Positions 1-8,155 of a stretch of 64,000 bases of DNA are shown here, in pieces. Each line of letters begins with the position of its first letter. Position 1 is the first letter of the stretch. The notes under the pieces were generated by a model, which was given only the letters and a program-made list of their open reading frames with translations, did not search any database and was not told where the DNA came from. The position numbers and the translations under genes were made by a program. Source of the DNA: Halovenus halobia (GTDB lineage: Archaea; Halobacteriota; Halobacteria; Halobacteriales; Haloarculaceae); NCBI RefSeq assembly GCF_051414135.1, contig NZ_JBLKOA010000001.1, forward strand, positions 992,001-1,056,000, in the 5' to 3' direction.

Positions 1-2512
1 CGCCGACGGGACCGTCACCAGATTTGGCACTATCTCGGTCGAAGACCTTCGAGCGGGCGCGGACGGTAAGGGCGACATATCCGCGGCCGAACAACGAATC
101 TACGCGGCAGTCTGTTCGGTGCTCGACAACCGCGAGTTGATCGAGCGGTCCTATCCGGAACTCAAGCGCAACGTCTCAGGATACAATCTCGACAGGCTGG
201 TTGCTGAGGCCGAAGATGGAGACGTGAACCTCGCCCGCCTGTTAGCTGGCAGTGAAGGGACGCTTGCCATCGTTACCGAGGCAACCATCGCGCTCGAACC
301 GATTCCCGCGGAGAAGTCCGTTGCGCTGTTGCGGTACGAGACCGTCGCCGACGCGATGGCTGACGTGGCTCCGATTGTCGAGCACGGCCCGGCGGCCGTC
401 GAGGTGTTAGATGACGTTCTGTTAGAGTTAGCCCGCGACACTGCGGAATTTGGTGAGCTCGTCGACGAGTTGGTTCCCGAAGGAACGGAGGCTGTACTGC
501 TCGTGGAGTTCTACGCCGACTCTGTCGAGGAGGGCCACCAGCAGATCGACAACCTGCTCGCAGACCGACTGCCAGACCGAGAGACCGGCGACGGTAAAAC
601 CGAAGCCCAAACGCATGCAACCTCGGCACTCGAGGCCTACGACGAGAGCGAGCGAGCGCGGTTCTGGAAACTCCGCAAGAGCGGGCTGCCAATCCTGCTC
701 TCCCGGACCAGTGACGCCAAACACGCCAGTTTCATCGAAGATGTCGCGGTTCCGCCAGCGTCGCTTCCAGAGTTCGTCGCTGACTTCGAGGAGATTCTCG
801 ACGACCACGACACATTCGCGAGTTTCTACGGCCACGCCGGCCCCGGTTGTCTACACGTCCGGCCGCTGATCAATATGAAAGAGGAGACAGGCCTCGAACA
901 GATGAAGGGGATTTCTGAGGCTGTTACTGACCTCGCGGTGAAGTACGGCGGCTCCGTGTCGGGCGAGCACGGCGACGGCCGTGCACGGACGGAGTTCAAT
1001 CGCAAACTGTACGGACAGGAGGTCTGGGAACTGTTCCGGGAGCTAAAGACCGCGTTCGACCCGAACTGGCTGTTGAATCCGGGGCAGGTCGTGGGCTACG
1101 CCGCCGACGAACCGTTGCCCGAGGATACCCCGGGCCGGGCCGTTGCTGTCTCAATGGTCGAAAACCTGCGGTTCTCACCGGAGTACGACGCTGACGTGGA
1201 CTTCGAGCCAACACTCAACTGGGACAACGACAACGGCGTGCAGGGAATGGTCGAACTCTGTCACGGCTGTGGCGGCTGTCGCGGACCACAGGAGACAACA
1301 GGCGGCGTGATGTGTCCGACCTACCGTGCGAGCGAGGAAGAGTCGACGAGTACCCGCGGCCGGGCGAACGCGCTCAGGCAGGCGCTCAGCGGTGACCTCT
1401 CGCTTTCGGAGACTGACGAGGAGTTCGCGGCTGAGGTGATGGACCTCTGTATTGGCTGCAAGGGCTGTGCGAAAAACTGCCCCAGTGAGGTCGATATGGC
1501 GAAACTCAAGGCCGAGTTCCAGCACGAACAGCACGAGCAGTCGAGTCCGAGCCTCCGTGACCGACTGTTCGCACACGTCGACCGGGTCAGCGCTGTCGGC
1601 AGCGCGCTCGCGCCACTGCCCTCCCTACTCCAGCGACTACCGGGAAGCGGACTCGTCACTGAGAAACTGCTCGGCATCGCGCGTGAGCGAGCGTTGCCAA
1701 CGTTCCGACGCGAGACGCTGGTCGACTGGGCAGAGGACCGCGAGCCCGAGGTATCCGCCGAGACGGCTTCGCGGCGCGTGCTGCTGTTCCCGGACACCTA
1801 CACCAACTACAGCCACCCAACGGTGGGGAAAGCAGCCGTCGAGTTGCTGGAAGCGGCCGGCGTGCATGTCCAGATTGCCGGGGGTGTGACCGCCAGCGGT
1901 CGCGCGGCACACTCGAAAGGATTTCTCGATGCTGCGCGTGAGCGGGCCGAAACCAACGTCACAGCACTCGCGCCGAAAGTTGCGACGGGCTGGGATATTG
2001 TCGTCGCCGAACCCTCGGACGCGGTGATGCTGCAGTCAGATTACCTCGACTTGCTCGACGGTGAGGGCGCACAGCGAGTCGCGGCGAATACCTTCGGCTT
2101 CTGTGAATATCTCGACCGCTTCCGTCTGGACGAGGCGCTCGAGTTTGAGCCAGCGGAAACCTCGCTGGTCTATCACGGCCACTGTCACCAGAAAGCGCAC
2201 AGCAAAGACCAGCACGCTGCGGCCGCGTTGCGCCGGGCCGGCTACGAAGTTGACGCACTCGATTCGGGCTGTTGTGGGATGGCTGGCAGTTTCGGCTACG
2301 AGGCCGAGCACTACTCGATGAGCCAGTCTATCGCCGAGATTCTCGACGAGCAAATTGAGAACAGTTCGGGCGAGGTAGTCGTCACGCCGGGAGCGTCCTG
2401 TCGAAGTCAGGTGGGCCACCGCCGCGATGTCGAGGACCCCTTCGACCGGGCCGGTGACCTTCCACCCCATCCCATCGAGGTGCTGGCGGATAGTTGTTCG
2501 AGCGGGTCCTGA
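1..2512 (+). CDS. FAD-linked oxidase with C-terminal Fe-S and CCG domains (GlcD / D-lactate dehydrogenase type), 5' end outside window
   Basis: The frame is open from base 2 to the stop at 2510-2512, so the gene begins before the window; about 836 residues are visible. The GTG at 119 is internal. In order: the C-terminal half of an FAD-binding oxidase (conserved GHAGPGCLHVRP near residue 275 of the visible part), then two 4Fe-4S sites (CHGCGGC near 420 and CIGCKGCAKNCP near 485), then two CCG-type cysteine domains (HGHCHQKAH near 725, CCGMAGSFG near 757). This architecture is that of 2-hydroxyacid dehydrogenases that oxidise D-lactate or glycolate and pass electrons through the Fe-S clusters to the membrane quinone pool. 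The substrate cannot be decided from the sequence; D-lactate is a common assignment in haloarchaea. The N-terminal FAD domain is cut by the window edge. Confidence 0.9.
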   Translation, partial: ADGTVTRFGTISVEDLRAGADGKGDISAAEQRIYAAVCSVLDNRELIERSYPELKRNVSGYNLDRLVAEAEDGDVNLARLLAGSEGTLAIVTEATIALEPIPAEKSVALLRYETVADAMADVAPIVEHGPAAVEVLDDVLLELARDTAEFGELVDELVPEGTEAVLLVEFYADSVEEGHQQIDNLLADRLPDRETGDGKTEAQTHATSALEAYDESERARFWKLRKSGLPILLSRTSDAKHASFIEDVAVPPASLPEFVADFEEILDDHDTFASFYGHAGPGCLHVRPLINMKEETGLEQMKGISEAVTDLAVKYGGSVSGEHGDGRARTEFNRKLYGQEVWELFRELKTAFDPNWLLNPGQVVGYAADEPLPEDTPGRAVAVSMVENLRFSPEYDADVDFEPTLNWDNDNGVQGMVELCHGCGGCRGPQETTGGVMCPTYRASEEESTSTRGRANALRQALSGDLSLSETDEEFAAEVMDLCIGCKGCAKNCPSEVDMAKLKAEFQHEQHEQSSPSLRDRLFAHVDRVSAVGSALAPLPSLLQRLPGSGLVTEKLLGIARERALPTFRRETLVDWAEDREPEVSAETASRRVLLFPDTYTNYSHPTVGKAAVELLEAAGVHVQIAGGVTASGRAAHSKGFLDAARERAETNVTALAPKVATGWDIVVAEPSDAVMLQSDYLDLLDGEGAQRVAANTFGFCEYLDRFRLDEALEFEPAETSLVYHGHCHQKAHSKDQHAAAALRRAGYEVDALDSGCCGMAGSFGYEAEHYSMSQSIAEILDEQIENSSGEVVVTPGASCRSQVGHRRDVEDPFDRAGDLPPHPIEVLADSCSSGS

Positions 2513-2579
2513 AACTGAGTCAGGATATGCCAGTGTCAGGCGTAGTGTTTTTATCCTGCCTGCTGGTGTTAGCAAGTAG

Positions 2580-3740
2580 ATGCATCGCCGGGTTCTGGTC
2601 GGTCTCGTCATCGCCGCAGTCTTGCTGGGAGGGGTGGGTATTGCGGTCCTCGATGGTCCCGCAGAGCCACCCGAGACCCAGCCACCAGACCAGCGGCTCG
2701 AACTGGCACAGGTCGAAGACGCCAACGAGACACTATTCCAGATTCGGGTCTTCGAGAACGGCGACGCGCGGTGGACCGTAGAGTACCGACAGCGGATCAC
2801 CAACGACACCGAAATCGAGCAGTTCAATCAGTTCGCGGAGCAGTTCAACACAGAGGAGACAGAGACGTTCACGAACTTCCAGGCCCGAGCCAGTCGACTC
2901 ACAGCCGACGGTACCGAGATTACCGGCCGGGATATGAACGCGACTGGCTTCGAGCGCGAGGCACGATACAGCGAGATTAGTCGAGATGGTATCGTCCAGA
3001 TGTCCTTCCGGTGGAGTGGCTTCGCGGAGCAGCGAAACGGCGCCGTCGTCGTCTCTGATGTCTTCGACGGCGGGTTCGTCATCCTCGAAGACCAGCGACT
3101 CCGAATCAAAGGCGGCGAGAACGTCGAATTTGACAGCGTCTCGCCGACGCCCGATGCGGTTGCCAGCGACGACACCGCAGAACCAGGTGACTGGGTCGAG
3201 TGGAACGGCTATCGAGAGTTCGGGGCTGGCGAGATCGACGTGCAACTCTCACCACCGGATGTATCGACCGGTGACAACAGTGACACAGCTTCGACGAACG
3301 GCGCCGACGATAGCGGGTCGCCGGACGGCAGTGGCGCGTCATCGATGGTGCCAATACTGGTTGTGCTGGCACTCCTGCTCGGTGCTGGTGGGACGGTCGT
3401 CTACTACACGAGGGTCCGGTCCGGAGATGAGAGCGAACCCGCGTCGACGAAGTCACCACCAAGCCCGGATGCTGGGGCTGGCGGTGCAGAAGTCGAGGCC
3501 GAGCAGTTGCTCTCGGACGAGGACCGCGTACTCAAACTTCTCGAAGAAAACGGCGGGCGAATGCGCCAGGTCAGCATCGTCGAAGAGACTGAGTGGTCGA
3601 AATCGAAGGTGAGTATGCTCCTTTCGGATATGGAAGACAACGGCGACATCAGCAAGCTTCGCGTCGGCCGTGAGAACATCGTCAGTCTCTCCGGTGAGGA
3701 ACCAGAAGCGGCCGGCTCACCGTTCGATGACGAAGACTAG
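2580..3740 (+). CDS. Membrane-anchored protein with secreted N-terminal domain and C-terminal winged-helix DNA-binding domain
   Basis: 386 residues. The N-terminus is a hydrophobic signal-like segment (residues 2-21). An extracellular, acidic domain of about 220 residues follows, then a Ser/Gly/Asp-rich linker. A second membrane helix lies near residues 258-278 (MVPILVVLALLLGAGGTVV). After a linker, a winged helix-turn-helix occupies roughly 315-370 (DRVLKLLEENGGRMRQVSIV, then WSKSKVSMLLSDMEDNGDIS). The topology places a sensor outside and a DNA-binding domain inside, a one-component transmembrane regulator layout common in haloarchaea. A TATA-like TTTTTATCC at 2548-2556 lies about 28 bp before the ATG, consistent with leaderless transcription. 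The sensed signal and the target are unknown. Confidence 0.85.
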   Translation: MHRRVLVGLVIAAVLLGGVGIAVLDGPAEPPETQPPDQRLELAQVEDANETLFQIRVFENGDARWTVEYRQRITNDTEIEQFNQFAEQFNTEETETFTNFQARASRLTADGTEITGRDMNATGFEREARYSEISRDGIVQMSFRWSGFAEQRNGAVVVSDVFDGGFVILEDQRLRIKGGENVEFDSVSPTPDAVASDDTAEPGDWVEWNGYREFGAGEIDVQLSPPDVSTGDNSDTASTNGADDSGSPDGSGASSMVPILVVLALLLGAGGTVVYYTRVRSGDESEPASTKSPPSPDAGAGGAEVEAEQLLSDEDRVLKLLEENGGRMRQVSIVEETEWSKSKVSMLLSDMEDNGDISKLRVGRENIVSLSGEEPEAAGSPFDDED

Positions 3741-3766
3741 CCGGGTCGAAACGCAATCATTAAACC

Positions 3767-3776
3767 TGTACCCCGG
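3767..3776 (+). promoter_or_regulatory. Candidate box A of the tRNA-Glu promoter
   Basis: An AT-rich ATCATTAAAC lies about 20-28 bp before the mature tRNA 5' end, where an archaeal box A is expected. It deviates from the ideal TTTAWA and the assignment rests on position. Confidence 0.4.
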
Positions 3777-3794
3777 TTACCCGGAAATGCCTGC

Positions 3795-3869
3795 GCTCCG
3801 GTGGTGTAGTCCGGCCAATCATATTGCCCTCTCACGGCAATGACCTGGGTTCGAATCCCAGCCGGAGCA
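3795..3869 (+). tRNA. tRNA-Glu (anticodon CTC)
   Basis: A full cloverleaf can be drawn by eye. The acceptor stem is GCTCCGG (3795-3801) with CCGGAGC (3862-3868), discriminator A at 3869. The anticodon stem TTGCC (3824-3828)/GGCAA (3836-3840) encloses the loop CTCTCAC with anticodon CTC at 3831-3833, reading GAG (Glu). The T-arm CTGGG-TTCGAAT-CCCAG is canonical. No CCA is encoded and no intron is present. A T-run follows directly (3872-3875), fitting termination. The tRNA is followed by an AT-richer stretch with an integrase remnant, so it may have served as an integration site. Confidence 0.96.
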
Positions 3870-4581
3870 CTCTTTTCCCAACGCCATCTGGTGGCTTTTC
3901 GCTCGTAACACCATAGGGCGAGCATTATGTACGAAGGCAATGCCAAAACTAGGAACGGACCGCACCGCCGCTGTCGTGCGGTTAGAACTGTTGCCCCACC
4001 ATCGAAGCTCACCGGACTGTCCCGGTGCTGTCTTGCGATTCGGGGAACTGTAAATGTAGGACCACCATCGAAAAAAGTAGGAATATTATCCGGAGGGGGC
4101 CGCAAATGAGTCGTCTCGACGACCTCACAATCGTCCCTCAGCCCACAAAAGACGAACTGAATAAACGGCAGCTACTCGATTACAAATCCCAGCGTGAGGA
4201 TTGTTTTGGCTGGTTACTAGCGGTAGAGGGTGTCATACAACAGGTCTCATGGCTATCGACGGATTCAGCGTCATCAGCTCTGAGCCTACTGTCTTCAGCT
4301 CTATAGATATCATGATCAATAAGCTGAATTACGCTAACTTGGGAGTAATAGTCACTATTCAGAAACAAAAAGCTGATCTATGAGTTGTTCTAAGCGTCGT
4401 GCACTTGGTGCACGCTTTTCTGCGACCATAACGCCCTCAAATGCTAATAATATTGACTATAGTGTGTGAAGACTTCTATGACACGCTGTTTCAGGTAACG
4501 AACCGCTCCAACAACAGTGAGCCCGGCACTGCCGTTCAACTCGACACAAGAGCCAAGTACCACCGATGAATCCTACGCACC
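3870..4581. other. Non-coding, AT-richer stretch downstream of tRNA-Glu
   Basis: About 700 bp without an intact gene, with composition below that of flanking genes. It holds two short hairpins (ACCGCAC 3959-3965 with GTGCGGT 3976-3982; CACCGG 4010-4015 with CCGGTG 4022-4027), an 11-bp direct repeat CCACCATCGAA (3996-4006 and 4062-4072), and the integrase remnant listed separately. Short open frames here have no family resemblance apart from that remnant. The stretch looks like the decayed scar of an integrated element beside the tRNA. Confidence 0.55.
4106..4228 (+). pseudogene. 5' remnant of a haloarchaeal tyrosine-type site-specific integrase
   Basis: From the ATG at 4106 the frame reads MSRLDDLTIVPQPTKDELN and then LLDYKSQREDCFGWLLA before it degenerates. 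This matches my memory of the N-terminus of a haloarchaeal phage-integrase-like family, which starts with MSRL-(E/D)-LxxVPQPTK and continues with DYRSxRxxCxxWLL. About 41 residues remain; the SAM-like core and the catalytic Arg/His/Tyr domain are gone. It sits 240 bp after tRNA-Glu, a typical integrase target. No duplicate of the tRNA 3' end was found in the window. Family membership is recognition by eye without a database search. Confidence 0.6.
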
Positions 4582-5514
4582 ATGGTGGCCTTCGGTCTGG
4601 ACCCGTGGATGCTGGCGCTCGTCGCAGCGGGCGGGTTCGCCTGCTACACGGTTATCGTCGAGTACGGGATGGCCTGGACCGAGGGCGATGGCTCCCCGGT
4701 CCTCGCAGCCGCCTTCTACAGCACGCTGGTCGTCGTCGCAGGCTTCTGGGTGCTGGCGGCGCTCCGCGGAATTCCTGAGGCGGCGACCGACCCCGCACAG
4801 ATTTGGCCTTTTGTCGTCGCCGGGACGGCCTACCCCGCGCTCTTTCGCTTCCTCTACTACGAGGGCATTGACCGCGTTGGCGCAAGCGTCACGGCGGCAA
4901 TCATGGGGGCGTACCCGGTGGTCTCAGTACTGCTCGCGGTCGCCGTGTTGGGCGACGCCCTCGGCCTCGTCGCGGCGGCAGGCGTCGGCCTTGTGGTCGG
5001 GGGCGTCGTCCTCCTGCAGTTCACTCAGGATGCAGACAAGGGCGATATTGAGGACGTTGTCACCGCGAAACTCGCCGGCGCTAGGCCGCTAGATCTCCTC
5101 TACCCCGCAGGCGCGATGCTGCTGACGGGCAGCGCGTTCGTCCTCATCGACTACGGCCTCGCTGACTTCCCCGACCCCGTGGTGGCGACGGCCATCACGC
5201 AGACCCCTGCGCTCGTCATCTTCGCAGGGTGGGCAGGCGCGGTTGGCGTTCGTACGGGTGAACTCCGGCTCAGCCGGCCCGTCTTGGGCGCGTTCGCCGT
5301 CGCCGGGGCGTTCAACTTTGTCGGGTGGCTGGGCAACTTTTACGCGCTCCAGTTGGGCGACATCGTGACCGTCGTCCCGCTCATCAACACGATGCCGCTG
5401 CTCATCATGGCCATCACCTACGGCGCGGAGCGCCAGCTCCCGCGCTCCAGGCGCCTCCTCGTTGCGGTCGCAGCCATCGTCGCCGGCGCGACGCTCGTCC
5501 AGATTGGCGGGTAA
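4582..5514 (+). CDS. DMT-superfamily (EamA-type) membrane transporter
   Basis: 310 residues, almost entirely hydrophobic, with about ten predicted membrane helices arranged as two repeats of five. The signature EamA stretches are visible: AGTAYPALFRFLYYEGIDRV in the first repeat and, in the second, the FVGWLGNFYALQLGDIVTVV region followed by PLINTMPLLIMAITY. Members export or import small metabolites and amino acids; the substrate cannot be predicted. The ATG at 4582 precedes the first helix. Coding composition is clearly higher in GC than the flanking non-coding stretches on both sides, so the gene is an isolated single-gene unit. Confidence 0.88.
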   Translation: MVAFGLDPWMLALVAAGGFACYTVIVEYGMAWTEGDGSPVLAAAFYSTLVVVAGFWVLAALRGIPEAATDPAQIWPFVVAGTAYPALFRFLYYEGIDRVGASVTAAIMGAYPVVSVLLAVAVLGDALGLVAAAGVGLVVGGVVLLQFTQDADKGDIEDVVTAKLAGARPLDLLYPAGAMLLTGSAFVLIDYGLADFPDPVVATAITQTPALVIFAGWAGAVGVRTGELRLSRPVLGAFAVAGAFNFVGWLGNFYALQLGDIVTVVPLINTMPLLIMAITYGAERQLPRSRRLLVAVAAIVAGATLVQIGG

Positions 5515-5855
5515 ACTCGTCCGGCGCTGTTGGAGCACATACTAAATGGGTGTACTTTCAGGACTACTGGTAGTGAACCGCTTGCACAGTGTGGTCCCCG
5601 TACTGGAGCTGTCTGGAACATATATCGAATCTGTTACAAATGGCGTGCAAGACTTAGAGGATACATCTTGCATGTGAGTTAGCTGCTGGTGGTGCTGTCA
5701 CTCCAGTGCTGGACCGTTGCTTTGTGGAGGCAATCTACCTGTATTTAATCACAAGCAAATACTGACGAGAGCGTCTCTACTCACACTAGCGCGACCGGTG
5801 TGAGTCCCTTCACCGTCAGGTTCAATGACTGAAAACGTGACACAACCGGTAACGA
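5515..5855. other. Intergenic stretch between DMT transporter and truncated lipoprotein
   Basis: About 340 bp with lower GC and no convincing gene on either strand. No tRNA, strong hairpin or family-like peptide was recognised. It leads into a truncated lipoprotein start at 5856, so it may contain that gene's original promoter. Confidence 0.5.
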
Positions 5856-5967
5856 ATGGACCACGACGAGTCGGAGACTGCCCGGCTTTCGAGGAGAGCG
5901 ATGTTGGGATGTCTCGGGACTACTGGAGCAATCGCTATCACTGGATGTGCCGTGACAGCGGACCGTG
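5856..5967 (+). pseudogene. Truncated Tat-type lipoprotein gene (signal peptide only)
   Basis: The ATG at 5856 opens a frame beginning MDHDESETARLSRRAML, followed by a glycine/alanine-rich segment GCLGTTGAIAITGC. That is a twin-arginine motif (SRRAML), a short hydrophobic core and a lipobox (ITGC), the export signal of haloarchaeal Tat lipoproteins. After the cysteine only a dozen residues remain before the frame enters the antisense of glpK1, whose stop lies at 5968. The mature protein is missing. I read this as a gene cut at the point where the glpK1 3' end was joined, perhaps when the kinase gene was duplicated. A short chance ORF is possible, but both arginines, the core and the lipobox in order make that less likely. 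Confidence 0.55.
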
Positions 5968-7500
5968 TTAGTCATCTACCGTCCAGTCGAGAGACCGTTC
6001 GACGGCGTCCTCCCAGCGGCCGTACAGTTTGTCTGCCTCTGTCGCCGTCATTTCCGGCTCGAACTCCTCGTCGACGTGCCAGTTCGAGCGGAGTTCGTCG
6101 AGTGTCTCCCAGTAGCCAACTGCGAGTCCAGCCGCATACGCAGCGCCGAGCGCCGTCGTCTCGTCAACCTCCGGCCGGGTAATCGTGGTTTGGGTGATGT
6201 CTGCCTGCAGTTGGCAGAGAAAATCATTTTTCACGGCGCCACCGTCAACCCGCAGGGATGTGGTCTCGGGACCGGAGGCAGCCTCCATCGCCTCCGCGAT
6301 ATCTCGGGTCTGGTAGGCGATTGACTCCAGGACGGCGCGGATAATGTGTTCCCGTCTCGTTCCGAGTGTCATTCCGACAATAGTACCACGAGCACGCCCA
6401 TCCCAGTGGGGTGCGCCCAACCCCGTGAAGGCTGGAACGACGTACACACCATTTGTCGAATCGACGGACTGTGCCAGTTCTGCTGTCTCCAGTGGGTCGG
6501 TCACGAACCCGACGGTGCTGAGCCACTCGATGGCGGCCCCAGTGGCAAAAATCGAGCCTTCGAGCGCGTACTGCACCGGGTCACCTGAGCGCTGGAAGCC
6601 GATTGTGGTAAGCAAGCCGTGGTCGGAGGCAACGGCTTCGTTGCCGGTGTTCATCAGGTAGAATGAACCCGTGCCGTAGGTGTTCTTCGCCTGACCAACA
6701 TCGAAGCAGGTCTGACCGAACAGTGCCGCCTGCTGGTCACCGAGCGCGCCGGCAACGGGAATCTCGGTACCGAGGAAGCCGTCGGCGTCGGTGTAGCCGT
6801 ACAGGGTTTCGTCCGACGAGGGCCGAACTTCCGGGAGCATCGTCTCCGGCACGCGAAACTCCGCAAGCAACTCTTGGTCCCAGGCGAGGTCGTGGATGTT
6901 GTACAGCATCGTCCGGGAGGCGTTGGTGACGTCAGTGATGTGGTTGCCAGTCAGGTTATAGACGAGCCAGGAGTCAATCGTTCCCATGAGCAACTCGCCA
7001 TCTTCTGCCCGGTCACGCAAGTCCCGCGAGCGAGTCGCATCAAGCTTGACAGGGTCGGCGTTATCGAGAATCCACTCGGCTTTCGTCGCGGAGAAGTAGG
7101 CGTCACACTCCAGCCCGGTTTTGTCGCGGATGTCTTCGACTTTGCCCGCTGCTTCGAGTTCTTCGACGCGGTCGGTCGTTCGGCGGTCCTGCCAGACGAT
7201 GGCATTGTATACGGGTTTGCCGGTGGCTTCGTCCCAGACGATAGTCGTCTCTCGCTGGTTCGTAATCCCCAGCGCGGCGAGTTGGTCAGGGTCGATAGCC
7301 GCCCGTTTCAGTCCACGAGGGACCAGCCGCTCGACAGCCTCCCAGATTTCGAGTGGGTCGTGTTCGACCCAGCCCGGTTCGGGGTACAGCTGTTCGTGTT
7401 GTTCGTACTCGTTGGCGACGACCTGGCCCTCGTGGTCGAACACCATGAAGCGAGTCCCAGTTGTTCCCTGGTCGATGGCGCCGATATACGTCTGGGACAT
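5968..7500 (-). CDS. glpK: Glycerol kinase, copy 1
   Basis: 510 residues; ATP-dependent phosphorylation of glycerol to sn-glycerol 3-phosphate in the cytoplasm. The N-terminus MSQTYIGAIDQGTTGTRFM carries the FGGY-kinase phosphate-binding loop, and conserved GlpK stretches (FEDxxG-type VWQDRRT, GALGDQQAALFGQ, GLGAPHWD) are present. An upstream in-frame start exists, but the ATG at 7500 gives the same length and N-terminus as copy 2. It is nearly identical to copy 2 (10573-12105), diverging mainly in two short segments near residues 85-100 and 345-365. It is not in the glpK2 operon: its 3' neighbour is a truncated lipoprotein and its 5' neighbour an FKBP gene on the same strand. Upstream, a TATA-like AACTATTATAC (minus strand, about 7573-7585) may be its promoter. 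Confidence 0.95.
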   Translation of the reverse strand: MSQTYIGAIDQGTTGTRFMVFDHEGQVVANEYEQHEQLYPEPGWVEHDPLEIWEAVERLVPRGLKRAAIDPDQLAALGITNQRETTIVWDEATGKPVYNAIVWQDRRTTDRVEELEAAGKVEDIRDKTGLECDAYFSATKAEWILDNADPVKLDATRSRDLRDRAEDGELLMGTIDSWLVYNLTGNHITDVTNASRTMLYNIHDLAWDQELLAEFRVPETMLPEVRPSSDETLYGYTDADGFLGTEIPVAGALGDQQAALFGQTCFDVGQAKNTYGTGSFYLMNTGNEAVASDHGLLTTIGFQRSGDPVQYALEGSIFATGAAIEWLSTVGFVTDPLETAELAQSVDSTNGVYVVPAFTGLGAPHWDGRARGTIVGMTLGTRREHIIRAVLESIAYQTRDIAEAMEAASGPETTSLRVDGGAVKNDFLCQLQADITQTTITRPEVDETTALGAAYAAGLAVGYWETLDELRSNWHVDEEFEPEMTATEADKLYGRWEDAVERSLDWTVDD

Positions 7501-7615
7501 GATTACCGACCCGGGCGGTAGAACTGTGCCGTGTATTGGATTATCATGACACACTAGATGACAACAGGAAGTATAATAGTTGCTCCCAGACAGCGCACGT
7601 CGTGGCCACGAGACG

Positions 7616-8113
7616 CTACGTGACGGCGAGCACTTCCACGTCGAAGATGAGCCGTTTGCCCGCCAGTTCGTGGTTGAAATCTACTTCGACAGTCCCATCG
7701 GAGACAGCCGTGACGTCGCCGTGAAGGTCGTTTTTTGCCTCGACGTGGAGCCCAATCTTTGGGGGCTTTCCAACCATCTGTTCGAATGTCTCGGCGTCGT
7801 ACTCGCGGACCCGATAGGGGTCGTACTCTCCGTACGCGTCCTCGGGTGGGACAGCAATAGTTGCCTCCTCACCAGCAGTCATCCCGACGACTGCCTCGTC
7901 CAGCCCGGGAATCACTTCTCCGGCACCGACAGTGAACGAGAGCGGGGAGACGGTCGGTTGCTCGTCGCTAGCTGTCGAGCGTAATCCGTGTTCGTCGGCT
8001 ACGTCGGGGTCGGAAGTGGCGAACACGCTCCCGTCTTCGAACCGGCCGACGTACGCCAGTCGGACGGTACTGCCGGCTTCGACTGTCACAGTTACGTTAC
8101 CGCCAAGAGGCAT
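7616..8113 (-). CDS. FKBP-type peptidyl-prolyl cis-trans isomerase (SlyD-like)
   Basis: 165 residues. The FKBP core is visible: RLAYVGRFEDGSVFATS at the N-terminus, FTVGAGEVIPGLDEAVVGM near the middle, then the AGEEATIAVPPEDAYGEYD segment. An inserted domain (about residues 98-140) of the SlyD/archaeal long-FKBP type follows, ending in VDFNHELAGKRLIFDVEV. It catalyses proline isomerisation and acts as a folding chaperone in the cytoplasm. The protein is acidic as usual for haloarchaea. It lies between glpK1 and an Orc1-like ATPase with short gaps on both sides; no functional link to glycerol metabolism is evident. Confidence 0.92.
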   Translation of the reverse strand: MPLGGNVTVTVEAGSTVRLAYVGRFEDGSVFATSDPDVADEHGLRSTASDEQPTVSPLSFTVGAGEVIPGLDEAVVGMTAGEEATIAVPPEDAYGEYDPYRVREYDAETFEQMVGKPPKIGLHVEAKNDLHGDVTAVSDGTVEVDFNHELAGKRLIFDVEVLAVT

Positions 8114-8155
8114 ATAGACGCTTCGGTGAGAACAGAGCGCGCCAGAGGGCAGCCG

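Noticed and set aside
3996..4072. 11-bp direct repeat CCACCATCGAA, 66 bp apart, near tRNA-Glu
   Set aside because: It does not match the tRNA 3' end, so it is not an attachment-site pair, and a repeat of this length is weak evidence of an element.
5825..5971. 48-codon frame starting ATG at 5825 in another frame from the lipoprotein fragment
   Set aside because: The peptide has no signal, no periodicity and no resemblance to known proteins, while the overlapping frame has a complete Tat lipoprotein signal.
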